From positions 14,533,226 to 14,597,225 of the forward strand of contig CM030840.1 in NCBI GenBank assembly GCA_018105865.1: DNA of 64,000 bases. The letters run 5' to 3'. This document shows, in pieces, positions 1 through 41,296 of the stretch; position 1 is the first letter of the stretch; every line of letters starts with the position of its first letter. The stretch is from Metaphire vulgaris (taxonomy: Eukaryota; Annelida; Clitellata; Crassiclitellata; Megascolecidae). Under the pieces are notes generated by a model. The model worked only from the letters and a program-made list of their open reading frames with translations, ran no database searches and was not told the origin of the DNA. The translations under genes were made by a program, and so were the position numbers.

Positions 1-125
1 TAGTATGTACGCACTGACGGGGTAGGGAAGTTGGATTTAGGAGATTTTGCATATGTATGCTGTGCAAACGGGGGAGGCGGTTGAAAATACGCCTTTTTTG
101 CATACGTACTATATGGATGAGCCCT
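1..125 (-). mobile_element. MITE of the 704-832 family at the window edge
   Basis: It shares ggatttaggagattttgcat and the end acgtactatatggatgagcc with 2826-2937. Confidence 0.65.
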
Positions 126-310
126 TAAAATAGTCAAATGCTCCAGTGTATCGTTGACATGACAAGGTGATGGGTAACCTTTCGTCTTTTTCATCTGATT
201 TATATATTGTTGGCTTGCCATTACTTTTCTCCCTCATAATTGCACTAAAAGTTCTTTCTAACCTTTTTCGTAAGCATTAGCCAATATCCAAGATGAGCGA
301 AGAAGATGAG

Positions 311-470
311 CAGTGGCGTAGCAAGAGTTTCGGAAGGGGGTTTTGAAAAAAATTCGAATAGTATTAAAAATTGCCAAAAAATTCAAAAATTAAAAATTGC
401 ATGGGAAACATTTAAAAATTTTTTCCGCTGCCAAGGGGGTTTAACCCCAAAGCCCCGTGGCTACGCGCTG
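311..470 (+). mobile_element. hAT-like MITE, family G, degenerate
   Basis: Starts cagtggcgtagcaagagttt and ends ccgtggctacgcgctg. No matching flanks. It lies just upstream of the first visible TMCC exon. Confidence 0.6.
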
Positions 471-556
471 AATTTACTGCTGCTTTTGCTTTACTCTGAT
501 TATTGTGTCTTCTTGTTGAGCACATAGAGTAGTTTTTCTGTTTTTGACCACCTTAG

Positions 557-688
557 GGTCAAATAGAAGAGAACCACGCCCTGTTCAGACAGGCGCTGGA
601 GGAAGAGAAAGTCCACAGAGAACACCTCGAAGAACAAGTGAACGACATGATGGAGCTGCACCAGAGCGAGGTTGCAAACCTAAAGCAG
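557..688 (+). CDS. TMCC: TMCC exon (coiled coil)
   Basis: 132 bp, 44 codons, phase 0 at both ends. The acceptor is ccttag at 551-556 and the donor gtgtgt starts at 689. It encodes a heptad-rich stretch, with EEQVNDMMELHQSEVANLKQ at its end, the TMCC coiled-coil signature. Confidence 0.88.
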
Positions 689-3298
689 GTGTGTCTTCGA
701 TTAAGGGCTCGTCCATATAGTACGTATGCAAAAAGGCATATTTTAAATCCCCTCCCCGTTGCACACACTGTGCATACACAAAGTCTTCAAAATCCAACCC
801 CTCAGTGGGTATGTACTATATGGACGGACCCTACATTTGATTCAAAATGAAACATCTTGGCAGGAGGCCATGTTTTCCATCATACGTTAAAGTATCTGAT
901 GAAGTTTGTCTGTATAAGTAATTAATTTGTCTTAACCCCTTAACTGGGTGCCCCGAGTAATGCTCGTCCATTTTACATTGAGTTACAAATAGTTGCCCAG
1001 TTAAGGGGTTAATACTGGATCATTTTTCTCTATAGGAGCTGTCGAGCTTTGAGGAGAAGCTGGAGTATCAGTTGGAAGAAAGAACGCGGGACATGCAGGA
1101 ACTTCTTGAATCATGTCAAACCAAGGTAAAGGTGCATCGAAGACAGGGGCAGAGCCAGGTTTTCAGTTGGGGGAGGGAGGGAATTTGTGTGCTGTTCCCC
1201 ATTCTTCCATTTAAATTGAGGCATGTTGTTAAAATTATTGAAAGGAAACTCATTTATTTGTTTGTTTATAACTTTTCAGCTTTGTGCCATGGTGAGAAAT
1301 TAGCTAACAAAAGGTTTTGGGTAAGTTTGGGCACGTGCCTTTACCTCCCCCACCCCAGATAAGAGACGATTCTGCTCTGCTCCTTTCACTGAATCTTCAA
1401 TCGACTTGTGGCACACTTTACTGATGTCATGGATGAATTGTGATAAGTGGATTTTAGTCGATGCTTAACCCCTTTACCGGGAACCCCGAATATATCTGTC
1501 CATTTTGCATTGAGTTACAGTTAAATGCATGGTAAAGGGGTTAATTATTATTATTATGTTTGCATCCTTTTAAATGTTATCTTTTTGTACATTTGCCAGC
1601 ATGGAAATTATTTGTAACCAGCTAATTTGCATCTTCGAGGAACTGTTAATTTTAATTCTTGTTGTACAGGATGTTTGCTTAATGAAACTTTAAGACTTTT
1701 AGCATTTTAAATGTTTGCATTAAAATTACAGATTTAGTAACTGCAATGAAAATTGCTAAAGCACAGAACTTGTATGTTTAGAACAATAGAGTACTACTGT
1801 ACTTACTGGTGGTACAAGTATCAGCACTTGCATTGCACAAGATATCAGCTGCATTCCTATCATTTAATTTAACTGCTATGCATTAACCCCTTAACTGGGG
1901 ATCCCGGATTTATCCGTCCATTTTACATTGAGTTACAGTTAAATACACAGTTAAGGGGTTAAAAGAAGTACAAATTTCATTTAATTGATAAAATCCACTT
2001 AGAAATGAAGCGTAAATATAGACAACATATTGCTAAACAAAAATCTGAGGTGGCAACCTCTGAAGTTAATCAGAGGATCATGATTAGTGCATGGGCAACC
2101 ACCATCATGGAAGCGCTAGTAGTGTATTCCGTGTCTGTATAAGGGCTCATCCATACAGTACGTACACATGTCACTTTTTTAACCCCTCCCCGTTTGTACA
2201 CTGTACATATGCAAAATCGCCTTAATCCAACCCCCTTGGTGCTGTACGGATGGACCCTAAATATCTAGCAATGAAAGACTAAATCGAAACTAGCCTAGGC
2301 TAAACCAACTACTCGTATATATTTCCTTTGAACTTTGACCTGTCCCAGATAACGAAAATGGATCTCCAGCAACAGCAGCAGCTGCAACTGATCTCAATGG
2401 AGAGTTTTGACAACTCGACTGTACGAACGCTCATCACGAAACTCATCAACGTTGCGCTCGCAATGCTCGCCGTCGTGCTCGTGCTGATCAACACGGCCAC
2501 AAATCTACTTCAACCTTTTATCAATACAAGGTACAGTGTTGATGATTATAATATAGTTGCAGAAGAATTAAACGACCGTTCGTTCAACTTGTATTTTAGA
2601 TTTTGATATTTTAGCGGATAATAGTAGTCACTTGATTCTGCTGCGAATTGTGAAATGAAATTGCAGTTGTTAGAAATGTAAAAAGGGTGTTGATATGTAG
2701 CGGGCAGGATGGCCATAAAAATGCAGTAATTGCAGCGGGGTGCTTCTTAAGAAGTACTTTACAAATATTGTTACATTACATTGCAGCAGTCAAAAATTGT
2801 ATTGAGGGTAACATCTTTACAGTATAAGAACTGAGGGGAGGGGTTGGATTTAGGAGATTTTGCGTATGTATGGTGTGCAAACGGAGGAGGGGTTGAAAAT
2901 AAGCCTTTTTTGTGTACGTACTATATGGATGAGCCCTGATTGTTTATCACAACTGTCGATACAGTAGAACCTCATTATATCGAAGTTCAAGGGACCATGA
3001 TAAATACTTCGATATATCCGAGGTTCGATATATCCGATTCCTGTATCATCAACACTGTTTTGGCGGGACCGGCGCTCAAACTTCGATATAAACGTGATTT
3101 CGATATAAGCGAGTTCGATATAACGAGGTTCTACTGTAATTGCACATTGACTTTCGTCACTTATCTGCTTTCAGGATTCGTTGTTTTGTGACAATCATTG
3201 GTGCAGCGGCAATTGCGGTTGTTTGGCGCAGTCTTGACCTGATTTCAGACGCTTCCAGTAGTGCGGGCAAATGGCTGAAGTCTTTTATGAACCAGTGA
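557..3298 (+). CDS. TMCC: TMCC-family transmembrane and coiled-coil protein, C-terminal part (4 exons, 5' end outside window)
   Basis: The gene is the join 557-688, 1036-1125, 2349-2530, 3175-3298 (528 bp, 175 residues plus TGA). All junctions are AG/GT and the phases agree. The product begins in a charged coiled coil (EENHALFRQALEEEKVHREH), continues through ELSSFEEKLEYQ and LLESCQTK, then ITKMDLQQQQQLQL, and ends in two hydrophobic segments, about residues 93-117 and 138-154. This is the C-terminal layout of TMCC1/2/3, in which the coiled coil is followed by two membrane spans that anchor the protein in the endoplasmic reticulum. The family match (ANLKQELxSxEEK, LExCQT, KMxLQQQQQ, LxxKLIN) is recalled, not computed. 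The N-terminal exons lie left of the window. Introns hold three copies of the 80-bp TTAA element, several ACGTAC-ended elements and a Tigger-like element. The exact paralogue cannot be told. Confidence 0.88.
704..832 (+). mobile_element. MITE with AGGGCTCGTCCATATAGTAC ends
   Basis: Inverted ends agggctcgtccatatagtac / gtactatatggacggaccct. Related copies: 1-125 and 2826-2937 (right part only), 2142-2258, 33984-34058. No clear target duplication. Confidence 0.75.
932..1012 (+). mobile_element. 80-bp TTAA-bounded palindromic MITE, copy 1
   Basis: It begins ttaaccccttaactgggt and ends cagttaaggggttaa around a conserved core (tccattttacattgagttac). It lies in a TMCC intron. Confidence 0.85.
1036..1125 (+). 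CDS. TMCC: TMCC exon (coiled coil, continued)
   Basis: 90 bp, 30 codons, phase 0. Acceptor ctctatag, donor gtaaag. It encodes ELSSFEEKLEYQLEERTRDM followed by QELLESCQTK, matching the family's EEK-x-xYQ...ERxRDxQExLExCQT block. Confidence 0.9.
1465..1544 (+). mobile_element. 80-bp TTAA MITE, copy 2
   Basis: Begins ttaacccctttaccgggaac and ends ggtaaaggggttaa. TMCC intron. Confidence 0.85.
1883..1962 (+). mobile_element. 80-bp TTAA MITE, copy 3
   Basis: Begins ttaaccccttaactggggat and ends cagttaaggggttaa. TMCC intron. Confidence 0.85.
2142..2258 (+). mobile_element. MITE of the 704-832 family
   Basis: Ends agggctcatccatacagtac / gctgtacggatggaccct. Confidence 0.75.
2349..2530 (+). CDS. TMCC: TMCC exon (first membrane span)
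   Basis: 182 bp. Acceptor gtcccag ends at 2348 and donor gtacag starts at 2531. It encodes ITKMDLQQQQQLQL, a short linker, then the hydrophobic LINVALAMLAVVLVLI span. It ends two bases into an Arg codon completed by the last exon. Confidence 0.92.
2826..2937 (-). mobile_element. MITE fragment of the 704-832 family
   Basis: It keeps the right end acgtactatatggatgagcc. The left end is lost. Confidence 0.65.
2962..3136 (+). mobile_element. Tigger/pogo-like MITE
   Basis: Termini cagtagaacctcattatatc / gatataacgaggttctactg, flanked by TA on both sides (2960-2961, 3137-3138). These are typical pogo-group ends. Confidence 0.85.
3175..3298 (+). CDS. TMCC: TMCC last coding exon (second membrane span and stop)
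   Basis: The acceptor is tgctttcag. It encodes RCFVTIIGAAAIAVVWRSLD and then LISDASSSAGKWLKSFMNQ and TGA. The W-x-x-x-D block after the hydrophobic span matches the TMCC C-terminus. An AATAAA at 3773-3778 is a candidate polyadenylation signal. Confidence 0.88.
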
Positions 3299-3772
3299 AC
3301 CCCCCGACCAGATCTTAATGTGATATGTAGTCTTTGACTATTTGTAAATTGCATTCCAACTGGATCGTAATTAAGAACACTGATGAATTTAATTAATGGC
3401 TAACTGCTTAACTGTTTTGCAAGTGAAGGTTCAAGTGAAATGATGATGATGATGATCTGCTCAGTGCTCAACTTTAACTAGTTTATTTGTCATCAAACAT
3501 TTACAAGACTAAGGATTTGTCATATTCTAGTCATAAATATGCATTTATTTCAAACTGACAATTTCGACGGAATGGTTTGAAATTTACAACAGTGTGCTGG
3601 TTTTGAGATATATTTACCCTAACAATTGCTTCACTAATATATTGATTATAGTTTGCACAAGTATATCTTCAATTTGTTAATATTGTAATGGAAATTTAAC
3701 AGCAATAGCAATTATCAGTCTTATTTACTAGTATTTATATTATTACAGCAACGATTTATTAGCACGTAGCAC

Positions 3773-3778
3773 AATAAA
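3773..3778 (+). terminator. Candidate TMCC polyadenylation signal
   Basis: AATAAA 475 bp past the TMCC stop, in AT-rich sequence. A reverse-strand AATAAA at 3761-3756 could serve PPP1R16, so the two 3' UTRs may overlap. Confidence 0.4.
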
Positions 3779-4089
3779 TATATCAAAAGTTTATCACGCG
3801 ACTCTTTTCTACAAAACGTAACGGTGTAAAGTTCTGGCTAAAACACTGGCATTGTTAATGACAGAATTCAGTCTAGCGATAGAAAGTGGAGTGCGAGTGA
3901 TGTTGGAAAGAGTGCAGAGCTAAATGTAGCTGTCTTGGAGATGTTATGCGATGAGATAGTGGTGATGAACTAGCAGTTGACATGTTAAAATGATATTGTG
4001 GTTGGAGTTCAGTGTGCTCAAAATGTGCAACAGAGATCTAAATAAGTCTCCAGTTTAAATGGGAGTAGTGTAACCCCTACACCAAGTGA

Positions 4090-4400
4090 AAAGCAAAGAA
4101 AAGGGGTAGTGGATAGAGTAGATGTTCAAAGAACCCTACTGGAAATGCTTAGAAAAAGGAAGCTAAAATACAGGGACACAGCATGAACAAAACAGGAGTA
4201 ACTAAAGAAAGAAATATTACAAGGTATGATGACAGGGTCATGAAAAAGAGGCAGACCAAAAAAAGTGGGGAGGCAACATCAAAGATGGACAGGACTCATT
4301 ATAGAACAGGCAACAAGAAAAGCAGATCGTAGCACTGGACAGAAGATAGTCCACAATGCAGCCAATCTTCGGATCGAAAACTGTTCAAGATAAGACAAGT
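4090..4400 (+). pseudogene. Degenerate second copy of the same LINE 3' region
   Basis: The nucleotide sequence parallels 42785-43090 (caaagaaccctactggaa; gacaggactca; ccaatcttcggat; ends gataagacaag), with many substitutions and indels. It lies between the TMCC and PPP1R16 3' ends. Confidence 0.8.
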
Positions 4401-4709
4401 GTAATGCCATAGAAAAGGATATTATGTTAGGAAAATAAAGAAGTACAAGAGGTAGTTGGACAAATGGAATCTAAGAAACAACAAACGTGACCTTGCGAAA
4501 ACTAAATGAAATGGTAAAGAGCAGCATGGTGGAACATGATGATGATGATGATGATGATTGTGAGAAACGAACACTGACAATGTACAAACTGTGAGTACAA
4601 ACTAGAACAAGGCGCGTTCTTGCGATAGAAAATTGAAACAGAGAAGAGTGTAAAGGCCCGAACACTGCTATTAAGCAATTATAAAGAAAATCATAAGATC
4701 GCTCTCTGT

Positions 4710-33819
<29,110 letters not shown>

Positions 33820-33983
33820 TCAGAGTTCTATAAATAGAATTATTTTTTATTCGGAATCAGTTCTGTGCAATTCTGATCGTGACAACAGATTCAAACGCAG
33901 ACCGATTTGACTTAACTGGATCTCAGAAATGAAAGATTTATCACGCAGAACGTTTCTTCGATGAGAGGATCATGAATTTACTA

Positions 33984-34058
33984 AGGGGCCATCCAAATAG
34001 TACGTACGCAAAAAAGTCATATTTTCAACCCCACCGTACGTACTATATGGACGGCCCA
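33984..34058 (+). mobile_element. MITE of the 704-832 family upstream of PPP1R16
   Basis: 75-bp near-palindrome: aggggccatccaaatagtac ... gtactatatggacggccca. Confidence 0.72.
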
Positions 34059-34112
34059 TAAGTGAGTTATAAAGAAAGAATTCACAAATAGAAACTTTTT
34101 TGGAGAATTATC

Positions 34113-34193
34113 TTAACCCCTTAACTGGGGACCCCGGGATATATCCGTCCATTTTACATTGAGTTACAGTTAAATAACCAGTTAAGGGGTTAA
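34113..34193 (+). mobile_element. 80-bp TTAA MITE, copy 7
   Basis: Begins ttaaccccttaactggggac. It lies about 300 bp upstream of the PPP1R16 start codon. Confidence 0.85.
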
Positions 34194-34199
34194 CTGACA

Positions 34200-34462
34200 G
34201 TAGACTGTCTCCTTGCCTTTTTTGCAGACAGTTAGGAGGACCAATCACTCACTCATTCAATGTCACTATGCATTGACTGTCTCACCAGATTCAAACTAAC
34301 GACCACAGGTTGAATGGCACAAAGCATTACCTTCACTGAATTACCTTCATTGAATTACCTTTCCGGCTTCACCTGGCTATAATTCAGACTGGATTTGGTG
34401 CTCCGTCGGCTGATGCCTTAAGCATCATGATGGTGGCGCCATAGAAGTTGATTGATTGATTA
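34200..34462 (+). mobile_element. SINE with (TTGA)n tail
   Basis: A B-box-like gattcaaac is at 34289-34297 and the 3' end is gatggtggcgccatagaagt followed by (TTGA)n. A rearranged reverse-orientation copy occurs at 53045-53400, and the tail alone, as (ATCA)n before acttctatggc, at 21550-21620 and 47755-47785. Confidence 0.6.
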
Positions 34463-34805
34463 TACGGGTGCAAACTCGAATGAAGAAGTGGAGGCACCTT
34501 ATACCTTCCCCATTCCCTATGGTAGCCTTTTCATTTCTTTAAAGATGCTGCATGAAAATTGACTTGACTTTACATATTTCAACTCAAAAAATACAATTTA
34601 AATGCTTGTTGCATATATTATTTCAAATTTTGCATTTCATCTCAGTTATTAATTACATAAATTAGCAAATCAATACATACATAATAGGTCAGAGTGGATT
34701 TTTAACATCGCCACCTTCTGACCCTCATTGACATGTCAGCGTTTTCAAAGCGCTTTTGATTTTGGTATTTTAAACTATGCGTACAGCGCTACACAAATTG
34801 TAATG

Positions 34806-34847
<42 letters not shown>

Positions 34848-35239
34848 GATCAACAACCTGTTCAAATATTAGAGAAAACTTAACTATGACAAAAGGAAGC
34901 ATCTAAAAAGTACTTGGCTAGTTAGTGTCTCCATATATTAAAGAAGGTACATACAAATTTGACTTGCATATTATTGGTCCATTAGTTTATCTTAACAAGG
35001 CATGGTAATTTCTGTTATGAGAGAGAGAAGTTGCCTAAAATTATACATTATCCTGCAAAGATCATAATTTCAAAATTTTTTATTAACCACAAAAAGTACG
35101 CAATTAAGTTGAATCAGGGACGTAGCCAGGATTTTAGGTTTGGGGGGCTGAAGCCCAAGATTCCCCCTGCGCAACTCCTTCTCTCCAGGGAATCCCCCCA
35201 TCTAAGACCGACATGTGTGCTACTGTATGTTGTACCGCG

Positions 35240-35490
35240 ACTGACATATCTGTGATAATGGTGTATCTTAAAATTGATACTCTGTTTGACATTGGACTGT
35301 GTAAGGACTATTCCTACAGTAGGCTATAGATATGCAAAATATGCAAAAATTCAAAAGAGTGATGAAACGAATTATATCTACATTTTCCTGTGTCCCCATC
35401 CACATTGCATCAAACCATACTAGAATAGTCAAAATATTCTGCCTCAATTTTATTCTAGATCGTTCAAAATGCCACGAAAAATGGTGAGAA
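35240..35490 (+). repeat. Single copy of the 17100-17923 arm
   Basis: It shares ggctatagatatgcaaaat, catcaaaccatactagaata and ttttattctagatcgttcaa with that arm and the adjoining loop. Confidence 0.7.
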
Positions 35491-35582
35491 CTACTACTAC
35501 TACTACAAACTACTGAGAAGGAAGCTAGTGAAGATAATAATAATAATAATAATAATAATAATTATTATTATTATTATTATTA

Positions 35583-35690
35583 TGCACTTTTATAGCACCA
35601 GTTCTAATACCCAAGGGTACCAATCGATGGTACTTCAAAATCCATCTGCAAAAGATCCAGGTCATTCCAGAGATCAGTCAGAATAAGAAT
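35583..35690 (+). repeat. SINE-like dispersed repeat (second copy)
   Basis: Partner of 15535-15640. It directly follows the (TAA)n(TTA)n array. Confidence 0.5.
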
Positions 35691-36175
35691 AAAGGTGATA
35701 ATAATAAAAATATTAGAAAATGAATATGGGGCATAAAGGCTGGCTTTATACAAATTTCTCAGATGGCAGGATGACAAAAGAAGCTGAAGAGACTGCACTT
35801 AAAACAATCTAGATGCATATCCGCCTTAACCTGGAATCTGGAACTGACCTGTTTACAACCAATTCACCAGAAGAATGATTCATAATTGGTCACTGAATCG
35901 ACCATCGACTGGTGCAATGTAGTACTACAATGGCGCTAAAGAAGATACAGCAATACTACTTAAGTAATAAACAATGCAATGTGTTCAAATTGAAGATGAG
36001 ATGTCAAAATAAGTGGTGAATCACAAGAAAGTATTCAGATAAAATGAACAGAACAATGCAATGTGCATTTGAAAGACTCTGCCAAAGAAGAGCCAATGAG
36101 AAGAAAGCATTCAGTAAAGAACAGAAAAGAGAACGGAAAACAAAGTGAAGTGTAATGTAATGCTGAACTGTCATT

Positions 36176-36177
<2 letters not shown>

Positions 36178-36256
<79 letters not shown>
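36178..36256. repeat. (CA)n microsatellite
   Basis: About 39 uninterrupted CA units. Shorter CA/TG arrays at 29270-29310, 32237-32290 and 37401-37445. Confidence 0.95.
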
Positions 36257-36260
<4 letters not shown>

Positions 36261-36699
36261 ATGAGGAATATATGAAATTACGTAAAACATTTTAAAGGTG
36301 GATATGAAAAAAGATTAGTATTAGTTAAATGGGTAGTGCAGTTTTATGCAATAATTCCTTCATTATCTCCTCACGTCTTCAGATCTAAGCTTAAAATAAA
36401 AGCTTTTTCTAAAATCATTCCTCCATAGCTATATAACAACCTAGCCTCACTGCCCTTTGGATATACTGACCATTGCCTGGCTGGTCATTCACCTTTCCCA
36501 CAGCCATTTTAAGAAAGGCAAAGTGCCTAAGAATAAGCAGCTACTGTTGTACTACTCAAAAGCGCTAGATAAATCCACGAGATTTTACTTACTTATGGTC
36601 ACAAAGCTCTAATCTTTATATATTCTACGCTACAAGAGTTAACCTGACTAGGAACAAGAGCTTCGACAGATTGCCACGATGTGACACTGGACCCAGAAC

Positions 36700-36960
36700 C
36701 GTGAACTGTATTGGAAAGGTCGAAATTAATTAGGATAAATTCTTTCTCACATCGGCGCCTGGAGTCAAGGAAATCAGAACGAATTTCCCTCGCGAGAAAC
36801 TGGGCAGGCACGCACTGAATCCAATTTTTCGGATCCGTTCAGAATTCAATCGGCGCAGTCGGACAAAGTCCCGGATCCGATCAATTTTTAGCGCGTGGCT
36901 GCCATGGCAATCCGCATGCAGTCGTATACAACGCAATGAGCAGATGCCATAATGAAAGCA
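36700..36960. promoter_or_regulatory. CpG-rich block, possible promoter or 5' exon
   Basis: Unique sequence with unusually dense CpG for this AT-rich interval (ctcgcgagaaactg, aatcggcgcagtcgg, tagcgcgtgg). It is 2.9 kb upstream of PPP1R16 exon 1 and could hold its 5' UTR exon. No coding exon can be supported. Confidence 0.35.
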
Positions 36961-37399
36961 GATTAACAAGGAGGGGAAACTAGGCAGTAAAAAGTAATAC
37001 TTAGCAGGGTGCATAGAGTCAGCTAATTATTGAAGTGCAGACAGACTCATAACATTGAATTTGACATTCTGGATCCAACGTTCAATTCTGGACAGCAGTG
37101 GATGATACCAGGTCCACGGATCAAAAAATGGATATACCAAAAGTTAGCAATAAATTCAATACGATATAGAGAATACAACCATTTATTAACCCTTTCACTC
37201 CTAGACCCTTCTGCCCAAAGGGCTCCTAAACCTAGCCTTTTTCCGTGACCCTTCGGACCGGGCCGAAGGGCCACGTATATCAATATAATGCATGGCAGTC
37301 CAGAATGCAGCATTGGTATTTACCGGTAAACGACTGATAGACCATGGATATAGACGGTTCTGTGTTGTAGTTTCACTCTACTTACTCAAGTAGTGAGGG

Positions 37400-37447
<48 letters not shown>

Positions 37448-37459
37448 TTACCGGTAGAT

Positions 37460-37616
37460 CAGTGTTTATTCTAGCCCCCTTGACATTGGGGGATTTTGAA
37501 ATTTTTGGGGGGGACAAGGTTTGAGTTTCCACATGTTTGGGGAAAATTTCCATTCCCAGCCAACATCTAAAAATTTTTGGGAATTTACAAACTTGGGGGA
37601 AGATGAATAAACACTG
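37460..37616 (-). mobile_element. hAT-like MITE, family D variant
   Basis: Termini cagtgtttattctagcccc / gaataaacactg. CGGTAGAT flanks both sides, with one extra base on the right. Confidence 0.75.
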
Positions 37617-39054
37617 CCGGTAGATGGACAGAAAGACACTGCAGAATGAGACTGCTAGCTTTATAAACCACAAAGGCAAAAGGATAAAATAAATTTAAAT
37701 AATTAGATGTAAAAGTTAAAACAAAACATGCCGTAAACATATCAAAATCAAAAACTGGAAAATTGAAGTACAGTAAGTACTGGTTATAAATATGTAAAAT
37801 TTTGTGATTTATATAGCATAGTACCACAATAGCTACTTATTCTCAGGTGCTAATTCTACAATATTGAAATAGCTATAGTCACTGAAAGATTGGTATGAAG
37901 CGATGTACAGTGTACTCAATTGGGGCTGATACTAAAAATTTAACTGGGTTTTACTTCTTACAAAAGAATCAGGACACACATTTGCTAAATCACATATAAC
38001 TCGCATCTCGATAAAAATTCTCTGGTCACACAAATTCAGCATTTAATTATATCAAGTCCAGGGGCATATTCCCACCATCAGCATTGGGGGATAGAAATTT
38101 TTAAAAAAGTATACACACCCATAAATTTGTTTAAACTCTAGAGATGACCTTATTTTTGCTTGTCAGACTTTTAAGAACGTTTAAGAGGCAAAGAAGCACA
38201 AAACATTGGGGGGAGGAATGATACTATATACCCCTTCACTACCGTATTATTGGGTGAGACCGTCCCCCGCACCCCACCCCACTGATCTACGCCCCTGATC
38301 AAGCCAATAATCAATCCAATAGTAATAATTCTAAGTTCTGATCTAGGCTTACTATACATCACTGATTTTGTATATTAGAGGAACTCTCATCAAAAGAGTG
38401 TCCTATGAATGAGTACACTTCTGCCCTTTGGCGGCATCTTGTTAACTCAGCGGAAGATACCTAATCACCTGTAGTACAGAACCCATCCCCACAGTCGAAA
38501 GCTCTATACAGCAGCTATTAGTCTACTATAGAGCCTAGGCCATTTGGACGGAATGCTCTGTTCAATATATGACCTAAGGATCTACCAGTAATAATAACCA
38601 ACATGGTTAGAATGGTTCCGTAGGATCTGCCTTGTGTGAGGACCACTATATGTACTATACTGTATACCTATATGTTCCACCCGGCCACTCATTCATAAAC
38701 ACAATGGGACGAAGGCACATTGATAATTAATGCAGCTTTTGAAGGAAATTCAAGATGTAGGTAAATATGATTATGTGACATTTATGTCCAAATATTCTAA
38801 AATAATCCTAAAATATTCAAAGCAAATAGACAAGATGTACACAAGAAATGTCCTGCAGTGAGTAGTACAATTTTCAAAGGATTTCTTCAAAATCTAGCAC
38901 TTGACTTTTTATACTCTGATAACTCAAATTTAATTATCATGATATTCAGAGAAAATGCAAAGAGTTTCTGAGCCAAACAAACATTGTCACTCAGCTTTAT
39001 CTGCATAGAAAGCAGTTCCAATATATATATATATATTCAACACATAAGTACCCA

Positions 39055-39214
39055 CAGGGATATTTTTACACCCCTCTAACACCGCCCCAATTTGAGACCA
39101 ACACCCCTCCCCCCAATGTTCCCCAATCCGAGCCTGAGGTGCACCCATAACACCTTCCAACACCCCCAATTTGAGACCGACACCCCCAAATTGATAATCC
39201 TAGAAATAACCCTG
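39055..39214 (+). mobile_element. hAT-like MITE, family A
   Basis: Both termini are present (cagggatatttttaca ... aaataaccctg), but the flanking octamers differ, so this copy is old or recombined. Confidence 0.75.
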
Positions 39215-39419
39215 CATGAATAGGCCTATAGTTGTTACAATCATATATTACGGTATTCAAGTAAGCCTTCATTACAGAGTTTACAAGATATGAACCTTTG
39301 CGATCTCATGCTGTAACAAATAAACCTGAATGGTTTTACCAGATACTGAAAGGAATCAATAGCAGTGGTAAAGGGTAAGATCAATCTGGAACATCCAAAT
39401 GGACGTTGATTCCTCCGAT

Positions 39420-39790
39420 TTGAGCGATCTCATCTAATATAGGATCCTGTGAGATCCGCCGAAAGAAATCCGGAGAACAGAACCAGATTGGTCACGCCTG
39501 CAAACTAGAGACCCCACCCCACCCCCACCCCTCGCTCATTCAATCAGTCCGAATCATGTGCCGTCGTGGACGAAAGTCGTCTGCGTGAAAGCGTCTTCCG
39601 GAAATCGTGTCCGTCTCGGGCGGTCGGGGAAAGGCCGTGGACGCGATCCTTTTAAAGCTCCTGCGGCCAATTACGCCATTTGATTCGCACGCACGCGCGC
39701 GCGTTCGACTCAGAAACAGATTCTGCCGCCGGGATTCGGCGAAAAGACGACAAAATACCCGACCAAGAACCTGGAATAAAACTATCGATT
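39420..39790. promoter_or_regulatory. CpG-rich block, possible promoter
   Basis: Dense CpG (cgcacgcacgcgcgcgcgtt; gtgtccgtctcgggcggtcg). The open frame 39607-39795 resembles no family I know. It may be a promoter or untranslated exon. Confidence 0.35.
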
Positions 39791-40459
39791 TGTGAGGGGT
39801 CAGGTCAGCTTGTTCACTGATGTGCAGTGAATTATTGCAATGGCGCTATAGAAGTTATGATGCTGCAATACGACTGGAAATCACTACATGACAATCAAAA
39901 GGCAGCGGAAAACTGAATAAAACAATGACAAATTGAGTTTCTTGGAGCATTTTCTTGGAGCAATTTTCTCAAAAATACAGGAACAAATTCAAAATTTGAA
40001 GAAAAAAACAACTGAAGAACAAAAAACCTGTAAAGCTAGTAGCATACTAGGGCGTGACTAGGGCGACATATCCTGAACTGTTCACTATGAACCTTAAAAC
40101 ATATTTATTTAACATCTCCTATTAGGGACACTTGTAAAGCGCTCTTGACTTTAGCCTTCGCTATGCATATTGCGCTATATGAAATTGTCAGAATTAATAA
40201 TAATAATAATAATACTGAAAATAGTGTTTTCACAGTCAAAATAATAACTGGACTACGGTAGACTATCTTACTTTTAAATATAAAACAGAAAATAACAATA
40301 AAATGCAATAGCTTTTAGATCAAAAGTGGTTCGAGACAGTAACTGGGCCTGAAAAATGTTTTACAAATTAAGGAAACAGGCGAATTTCTCACAGGTTGAA
40401 ATTATTTTACTGTAAAGATGAGATCTGTATAAAGTCGCCTATATATTTAATTCAAATCA

Positions 40460-40460
40460 G

Positions 40461-40515
<55 letters not shown>
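40460..40515. repeat. (ATT)n microsatellite
   Basis: Pure triplet array. Confidence 0.95.
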
Positions 40516-40518
<3 letters not shown>

Positions 40519-41296
40519 TCAATTCAGTGAAGGCACTGTACAACAAGTCACATCAACAAACAAAGCAATGCAAATACATAAATTCAGCTAAACCATCAGC
40601 CGGCCATAGAACAAGACTTGGCACACATATACAGTAACTGATTGTTAGCATTCATGGCAATGTCTGCCAATTAAATTGCATTAGTTTCAATTGAAACCTG
40701 GCACAGTCCTCAGTCACCAGGACTACTTAGCTGCATTAGCTGCAAATGAATATATAATAGAACATCAAATCTGCCTGCTAAACCGTACATTATATACAGC
40801 GGGCGCACACTCACCTAAGTGAAATTTATGACGTTGTCAGACCAAAGTGACATGGCATGCAACCTGTTTGCTACATGTTACTCTTATTAGTTGGCCTAAA
40901 TTTCAACAGTATCATTAAATAGATGTCATTGTTTAGGCCTATCTTGTTCACATGCTTAGCACAAGCCAAATTATCGCATTATAAATATGGTACTTTCTCC
41001 ATGGCTACTGTGCCCTAACTAAGATGTGATATATTTAACAAGTAACACCGGCGTCACCTGGTGACAAATAATGCACATGGCAATTTCCTGGTTCCATGCA
41101 AACAATACAGCAAATAGGACAATGCCCATTTTGCAGTTTCTAAAAACCGGAATCCTGGCCATCGTCTGCCTTTATTTGTTAACCCATTTATGCAAACATA
41201 TGAGAAAACGCCTAACGCTTGCAATGGCCAGTGGCTTAGTGGCTAGCGATTAAGCTCGTCACAAAGTCTCGGTTCTGAACTCTGGACAGAGCAAAT

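Larger units (their letters stand above)
34463..36699. other. Intergenic, repeats only
   Basis: (TAA)n arrays, the inverted-repeat arm copy, a SINE-like repeat and (CA)n. No exon-like sequence seen. Confidence 0.6.

Noticed and set aside
932..1962. CRISPR-like spaced repeats
   Set aside because: The repeats are transposons with TTAA ends at irregular distances in introns of a eukaryotic gene.
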